Below, one piece after another: positions 6,786 through 11,584 of a stretch of DNA of 11,584 bases. The notes beneath the pieces were generated by a model. It searched no databases and was not told the DNA's origin. It saw only the letters and a list, made by a program, of their open reading frames with translations. The translations under genes were made by a program, and so were the position numbers. Source of the DNA: Russula earlei. Taxonomy: Eukaryota > Basidiomycota > Agaricomycetes > Russulales > Russulaceae. Each line of letters starts with the position of its first letter. Position 1 is the first letter of the stretch. The stretch is from positions 1 to 11,584 of the forward strand of contig JAGFNK010001283.1 of NCBI GenBank assembly GCA_025769875.1. Direction: 5' to 3'.

Positions 6786-8425
6786 ATGGGCTCAAAGCAA
6801 TGTGCTTCAAAATGCCAGCCTGCACTGACATGTACTACTGGCCAAAGGAAGGCTGCCCAAAAAAAAACTGGTGGAAATGAAAGTGACAGCTCAGGCACTC
6901 CCACTTGACCAAAGCGATCACAACCATGAGCTCAGGCTTCCAAGACATCCCTTCCTGCTATTGATGAGGATGGGGAGGAAGAGTCCTATGCCTATGTAAA
7001 TGCAGAAGCCAGGGAACTCAGTCCACTGGACCTATATACTCTTGCAGATGATGGTAAACACGCCTCACCCATCGGACCCATAGAAGGGAGTGATGCTTCA
7101 ATTGAAGAGGAAGGTGTGCAAATAATGATGAATTGACCCCTTTTGCTGGTGACTAGTGACCCTAAGCCATCCAACAATCAACCTCACCTTTGATGTCCCA
7201 TACAAAAATGTGTCTCGGGAACTTGCTGTCGAATCTGACATCTCATTTTCAGATCTTCTTGTCCAAATTGCAGCCAAAATGGAAATGAGCATCATCTGTC
7301 TATCACACATCGGATACATCCTTCCCTGGATGGTGCCCAAGATGGGCAAGCCTGTTGCAAAGTTGCTTGAAGATGGAGCTTCCTTTCAAAAGCTAATCGA
7401 GCATGTGTGGAACCATATCGATGAACAGAAGGCAAAAAACCGTGGAAAGGGCAAAGTCAAGCCTTTCAGCATCCAGATTGTTGATACCTCTGAACCAGGC
7501 ACAGAAAAGGTGCACCTAAATGTAAATGCTACTCCGCATAATTTCATCTGATGATTTCTCAATGGAAGGGTCCAGGGAAAAGAAAGACCCAGGTACAGTC
7601 AGCACCCTCAAATGCACTTTTGGATCTCCCTGGCCAAGAACAACATGAACTTTTAAAGCTCTTGACTGATAAACACCAGTGCGAAAAACACAATACGCTG
7701 TGCTATGTGCAAATGAATGGTGTACACTACCAGTACATGTTGGAGGATCTGAGCATTTGGGCCTCCTTGTTGGTACACGCCATTGTTTTCTTTTGGATCT
7801 TCATAGCTTAAAACCACCTTTGCAGGCACGTCGCCTCGCAACAGTTGATACTCCCCCAGACAAACTGAATCTCATGGACAAATGCTTTTGACAGGTGAAA
7901 GTCAGGAACCAGGAAACATCACAACCACCCCCTTCCGATACATTGGGCTCCATGCCAAACCCTAGCCACATGGTGGCTGGATTGTCCTCTGATCCACCCC
8001 AATGGGCACAAATGATGATGATGATGATGCTGGGTGGCGCCTTTGCCAACAATGTTAATGGTTTGAACTCCCATTGCTTACCTTGCTCTGAAAACATCGT
8101 TCCCTTTACTCCGAACCCTGGGTCTTCACTGCCCCAGTCAAAGCGCACCACATCCAATAGGAACATCACCTACCCTGACCTGAGGGAGTGGCTCCATTCT
8201 ATTGAAGAGCACCCTGTCTGAAATAAATATGGTGAAGATCTCTCACAGTATGCTGACATCCTTGTAGAAACCCACAAACTTTATACGATTGAAGACATCA
8301 TACCACTCACTCGCAGTGAGCTGGCAGATGTTGGTGGCATGGAATTTGGGACAGCCTCATGGATTTTGCGCTTTGCAGTGGAGGATGCATCAGCTATGGA
8401 GAAAAATAAGAAGGCTCGATTTTAA
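6786..8425 (+). pseudogene. Right copy of unassigned four-exon gene with SAM-like C-terminus
   Basis: The model is exons 6786-7113, 7157-7509, 7569-7772 and 7826-8425, with introns of 43, 59 and 53 nt. Frame is kept across all junctions, giving 494 codons. In order: a Cys-containing N-terminus (C6, C10, C16) and basic patch; an acidic stretch (residues 70-85); a conserved block around TINLTFDVPYKNV (about 115-215) ending in a basic KAKNRGKGKVK; a CEKHNTLCYVQMNG block near 265; WASLL-ARRLATVDTPP across the last intron; a Met6 run; and residues 411-494 resembling a SAM domain (YPDLREWL, ELADVGGM, LLRFA-like WILRFAVEDA). I recall similar unnamed proteins in mushroom genomes, but the function is unknown. 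Four in-frame TGA codons (6906, 6927, 7889, 8219) all fit lost Arg CGA. The TGA at 7889 could instead lie in an unrecognised intron, since TGCTTTTGACAG resembles a 3' splice site. Confidence 0.8.
8012..8029. repeat. Trinucleotide microsatellite (ATG)6 in the right gene copy
   Basis: Six ATG units in the coding frame of exon 4 encode six methionines after QWAQ. This is the mirror of 2577-2594, with no change in unit number. Confidence 0.9.
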
Positions 8426-9329
8426 GAATATACTAACACTTTTCTATACTAGACTTGGATATATGGACACTATTGTCAAGGCAGTTGACTCTTTCACCAT
8501 CTCCCCTTTCAAGAGCAGGCAGATCCCTAGTGAATACCTCTGTGAGCAGTCATGATTATGAAGGTACTGTGTCCTATCTGGAAGCCTCTCCATGCTGAAA
8601 GCAAGGCCACTCTTTCACCATCCTCCCCTTTAAGAGTAAGCGGATCTCTTCCTTTCCTCCCTCTCCTCGCTGCCGGCCATCCCTGTTGTACGTGTGCCTG
8701 GGATGTAGCTGATGTATTGCCCTCAACATCCCTGTAGCCTGCGATGGAAGTCTTTAGCACGTCACAGGGTAGCTGGTACCATCAGTTTGTGCCCTGTGCA
8801 TCTTGCTCTTTTCTTTTTTTCTGCATCTTTGCCCCATGCCAAGTGGTGCAATTGCACAAGGCTGTCAGGGCAGCCCTAGGTCCTGTGGCCTCATTGCGCC
8901 CACGCACACGGACACCCAAGCATGCCCCTTTGCTGTTGAATGCCCTTTTTTGTTGTCAGATGGGACATTCCCCTCATTCATGTGCTGGTAGGAATAAGCC
9001 AGCTGAACCACGAACGCCATTGTTCAGTCATCGTGTGCCCTCCAACAGACCGACAGAGAGCCTGAGGTGCAGTCTTTTGACGGGGTGATATATCACACAA
9101 GGGAAGCATTTTTCTAGCAATGACCTAACTCTTTTTTATTTGACTGGTTATACGTGTGGTGTCAGTTCGCGTTCTCCCCAGATTCCTCAGAAAGACCACC
9201 ATGCGGTCGACGACCCTCATCCACCTTCCCACCCAAATGGTCGGCGTGCCACCCAAATGGTCGGCGTGCCACCCAAATGAAAGCTCGAACTTGAGGTATC
9301 AAGCTCACCTGGTTGCAGCATCATGGTGC
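8426..9329. other. Non-coding right-arm stretch downstream of the arm gene
   Basis: Mirror of 1277-2180. No gene recognised. It holds two copies of a roughly 40-bp motif, CTCTTTCACCATC-CCCCTTT-AAGAG, at about 8487-8528 and 8609-8650, and the 20-bp tandem repeat. Frames such as 8744-9088 are open but show no domain. Confidence 0.5.
9229..9279. repeat. 20-bp tandem repeat, about 2.5 copies (right arm)
   Basis: Mirror of the array at 1327-1377, here read as CACCCAAATGGTCGGCGTGC units, with the same copy number and no difference between units. Confidence 0.9.
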
Positions 9330-9545
9330 TCATCCTGCACTGAGATTGTGCCACGGAACCACTGGTAAGTGAATCAGTCTTGAATTGCAACTGAAAGACA
9401 GAAAACTCACCCATAAAGTGACCACAAGCAGAGCACGCTGGACAACGGACTTGAAGATGTTGGCATATGGCATGTTCAACCTCAAGAGCAAGAGAATGGG
9501 CTAGGTGAAGGTGAGGTGGGTGTGAGAAGCAACGTACAGTGTCCA
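9330..9545 (-). other. Possible decayed gene fragment with a CPAC/C cluster (right arm)
   Basis: Counterpart of 1061-1276. The VRCPACSACGHF frame is kept on the - strand. The putative intron after it differs from the left copy by one extra base. No family assigned; it may be a chance frame. Confidence 0.2.
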
Positions 9546-10460
9546 AGTGATGTGTGGCAGCAAGGAAGCAACTCAAAAAAAACAAGCATATGTGTATGTG
9601 CCACCGACTCACTTAGCATTCGCATTTGCAAAGGCGCATGGCCTCAATGTCGACTCACCCACACAGCTATATGGCTGGCCGCGAATTGCTTACAAGAGTA
9701 CATATGTGCGTATTCCTTTTGTGCCATCTCCTCTTCATCCTCACATCATCATCATCGTCGCTGCCAGCACGCCACCCTCACCCCCATCAACCGCTGCATG
9801 CCCTCCCCCTCAACGCCCCCGCCTTCACCATGCACCAACGAGTCCCAACGCACAGCTGAAGAGCCCCGTACCACGCCGCCATCTTTGTTGCCATCGGACG
9901 GTGTTGCTACTGTACATTTCAGTATGCTTTTCTCCCCTTTTTTACTAGACTCTCACTTTGTTAGTCAGAGATCTGCACCCACCTATGCGTCCATTTCCCA
10001 GCCTGCCGCTGTCTTCCCTCTCCCTTTCTACTTCCACACCCCCTCACTCCTCTACCTCGCATCTGCCATCCAAGTTCTCCAATCGTCCCACCCGCAATCA
10101 CGTTTGGCAGCGCCATCAGCGCCCAAGCGACCACCCACCAGCACTCTCCCTATCCCCCCTCCAGCCTCTCCTTTGCATCATCTCCCCCTCCTCACGTCGC
10201 GACTCAACCACACCCCTTGTCACCACACCTGGCCTTGGCCATCCTTCACAAATCACCACACGCCACTACCACAGGCGCTGGAGACCACGACTCAATACCT
10301 TGCGTTGTCCAGCTTCAGTCCCCTTCTCACATCTAGATGTCCTTTCATATGCCTGTCTTTTGTGCTTTTCTTGTCCCTTAGCCTTAGTTCCCACCTGTCT
10401 CTGCTACCATGTTGAATAAAGTTGCCCTGTTGTTCCCTTATCATCTGTGTGAACCTGAGT
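9546..10460. other. Outer right arm: pyrimidine-rich + strand, no supported gene
   Basis: From about 9820 to 10400 the + strand is strongly C+T-rich. Three overlapping + strand frames are open at once (9516-10415, 9547-9948, 9958-10419), which is what stop-poor pyrimidine sequence produces. The equivalent left-arm frames are shifted by indels, so protein conservation is not seen. A Pro/Ser/His-rich translation with no domain adds to the case against coding. It is followed by AATAAA at 10415-10420. Confidence 0.5.
10415..10420 (+). terminator. Possible AATAAA poly(A) signal, right arm
   Basis: AATAAA within GTTGAATAAAGTTGCC, after the pyrimidine-rich tract and conserved between the arms. It would fit the 3' part of a transcript or LTR running outward, but nothing else confirms this. 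Confidence 0.25.
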
Positions 10461-10621
10461 GCAGTTGAATGAACAAACACGTTCTCATGTTCCCGCTAGG
10501 TGCTCCTCCTCTTTGGAGCTTCAGTCTTATGAAGTCATTCTGCATTCTTGGACACACTTCACCGCCCCATGGGCTCAGGTGTGCACTTCCTGGGGGGGCT
10601 CCTTCCTGGCACACAACCATG

Positions 10622-10990
10622 CTACTGTCACACGATATGAGGGAAATGATGTTGCACACCACAATGCTTGAGTCAAAAACACTATGGGGCTGCCTCAAGA
10701 CAGCCCATGGGTACAACATGAGGGAAAAATAATAGATATAGACCGTGATTTTGAGTTGTAATTCATCTAATACACATGTGGAGGTGGCTTGAGTCCAGCT
10801 CCACCAATTCTCACTCAAATCTCATGAAAACAATGGGGCTGCCTAGCCCTCATTCAGGCGATTCAGAGACAATAAGTTTCATGTGAATTGAAGCTGTTTT
10901 GAGGGAGATATTCGCCCCACACGTTTGAGAGGGTTTTCTGCACCGATTTGGGTGGAATTCAAACTCCGCCAAGTGCACTGAAAACAGCAA
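10622..10990. other. Unassigned repeat-like spacer between palindrome and copia fragment
   Basis: No gene recognised. The 12-mer ATGGGGCTGCCT occurs twice in direct orientation (10684-10695 and 10833-10844). ATGAGGGAAA also occurs twice (about 10637 and 10719). GGCTGCCTCAAGACAGCC near 10689-10706 is an imperfect palindrome. This mix of short direct and inverted motifs next to a broken retroelement suggests another mobile element or an LTR edge, but its identity could not be established. Confidence 0.4.
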
Positions 10991-11584
10991 TAAATGATCC
11001 TCTGAGGGATTGGCAGCATGTTGCAGCAACTTAGTGACTGCAAAGGCTATGTCTGGATGCATTGCAAGCATTATGTATAGGAGTGATCCTATCACTTGCT
11101 GGAATTTTGATTGCAAGGCTGGGTCAGCAGTGGAAGTGTTGGGAGAGGGGTGATAGCCCTCTGGTAGCGTAGTAGGAGCAGGGTTTGTGTTAAGCAAGTT
11201 GAAATGCTGCAGCACTTTCTTTAGATATTCAGTCTGATCCAGATGTATCTGGCCAGACTTGTGTATAATGCGCATGCATAGAAATTCTTGGGCATCACCC
11301 AGATCTCAACATTCCCAGAGCTTCATGAAGCACTCCTTTGTTTTATTGATTTGTTTTTTGTCTGCTCCGAAGAAGAGCACATCATCAACATAGACAATGG
11401 CTATGAGACTCTTGTCTTTACTAACAAAGAGTCCAGAGTCAGACATAAGGCAAATAAGGCCAAGCAAGGCCATGGACTTGTCAAGGGCTTTCCACCATGC
11501 AAGTGCTGCTTGCTTGAGTCCATATATTGCACATTTCAGACGCATGACCTTTCACTCTTGGCCTTTTATTTTGAAGCCCTCAGG
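10991..11584 (-). pseudogene. Ty1/copia retrotransposon reverse transcriptase fragment
   Basis: This is part of a retrotransposon polyprotein on the - strand, entering from the right window edge. In order it reads EGFKIKGQE, then the copia hallmark RLKCAIYGLKQAALAWW, then the catalytic YVDD box (11381-11392, in AIVYVDDVLFFG), DLGDAQEF, and the region QVIGSLLYIMLAMHPDIAFAV. All lie in one frame, broken by TGA at 11552-11554 and 11303-11305; both sit where Arg fits (E-R-K and C-R-D). Similarity stops abruptly after SEDHL near 10991. RNase H is missing, so the element is truncated by a deletion or insertion there. About 198 codons are visible. Confidence 0.9.

Larger units (their letters stand above)
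6635..10621. repeat. Right arm of the giant inverted repeat (partner 1-4325)
   Basis: This is the reverse complement of the left arm without the LTR found there, so it preserves the empty insertion site (the AGTAG at 6835-6839 on the opposite strand). It carries the uninterrupted copy of the arm gene on the + strand. The last base that pairs with the window's first base is 10621. What follows (10622 on) cannot be compared because the left partner would lie outside the window. Confidence 0.95.

Noticed and set aside
6906..8221. TGA codons read as sense (recoding or selenocysteine)
   Set aside because: The stops occur at Arg positions in three unrelated mobile or decayed genes, and the transposase itself ends normally with TGA. 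CpG decay explains all of them.
9516..10415. 299-residue open frame in the right outer arm (and 284-residue mirror frame at 206-1060)
   Set aside because: Stop-poor pyrimidine-rich DNA keeps three frames open at once; arm-to-arm indels are not multiples of three; the translation is Pro/Ser/His-rich with no domain.
1..11584. CRISPR array, tRNA, rRNA or bacterial operon
   Set aside because: No regularly spaced repeats of that kind, no cloverleaf or rRNA sequence recognised, and all identifiable genes have spliceosomal introns or belong to eukaryotic retroelements.

Overview
The window looks like a transposon-rich, gene-poor piece of a basidiomycete (probably Agaricomycete) genome. The evidence is introns of 43-59 nt with GT...AG ends in every recognisable gene, a Tc1/mariner transposase and a Ty1/copia reverse transcriptase of the kinds common in mushroom genomes, and LTRs with 5-bp target duplications. 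No bacterial operon, rRNA, tRNA or CRISPR signal was seen. All recognisable coding regions are broken.

Layout. The window is dominated by a giant inverted repeat: left arm 1-4325, right arm 6635-10621, separated by about 2.3 kb. The left arm reaches the window edge, so its outer end is not visible. Each arm carries, from the centre outward, one long terminal-repeat-like segment of a mariner element, one copy of a four-exon gene of unknown function with a SAM-like C-terminus (left copy on -, right copy on +, both reading away from the centre), about 0.9 kb of non-coding DNA with small repeats, and an outer 1.2 kb of strongly purine/pyrimidine-skewed DNA. The spacer holds a degenerate Tc1/mariner DD34E transposase gene (4370-6375) with four short introns, interrupted by an 834-bp solo LTR (4968-5801). 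A second solo LTR of 350 bp (3772-4121) sits only in the left arm, inside exon 1 of the left gene copy. To the right of the palindrome come about 370 bp of unassigned repeat-like DNA and a truncated Ty1/copia reverse transcriptase on the - strand (10991-11584) that runs off the window.

History suggested by the sequence. The mariner and copia genes and the arm gene carry seven in-frame stops, every one a TGA where an Arg CGA fits, which points to CpG-directed C-to-T decay. Both arm copies share the same stops, so that decay predates the duplication or has been homogenised by gene conversion. The arms are indistinguishable over 1238-3772 but carry about 25 small differences in the outer 1.2 kb and about 9 in the innermost 86 bp. 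The left-arm LTR is CpG-rich, absent from the other arm, and therefore young. The best candidate for something undescribed is the mariner-centred palindrome with its two outward-facing copies of an unassigned gene family. Both solo LTRs have promoters pointing towards these copies. A functional system is not demonstrated.
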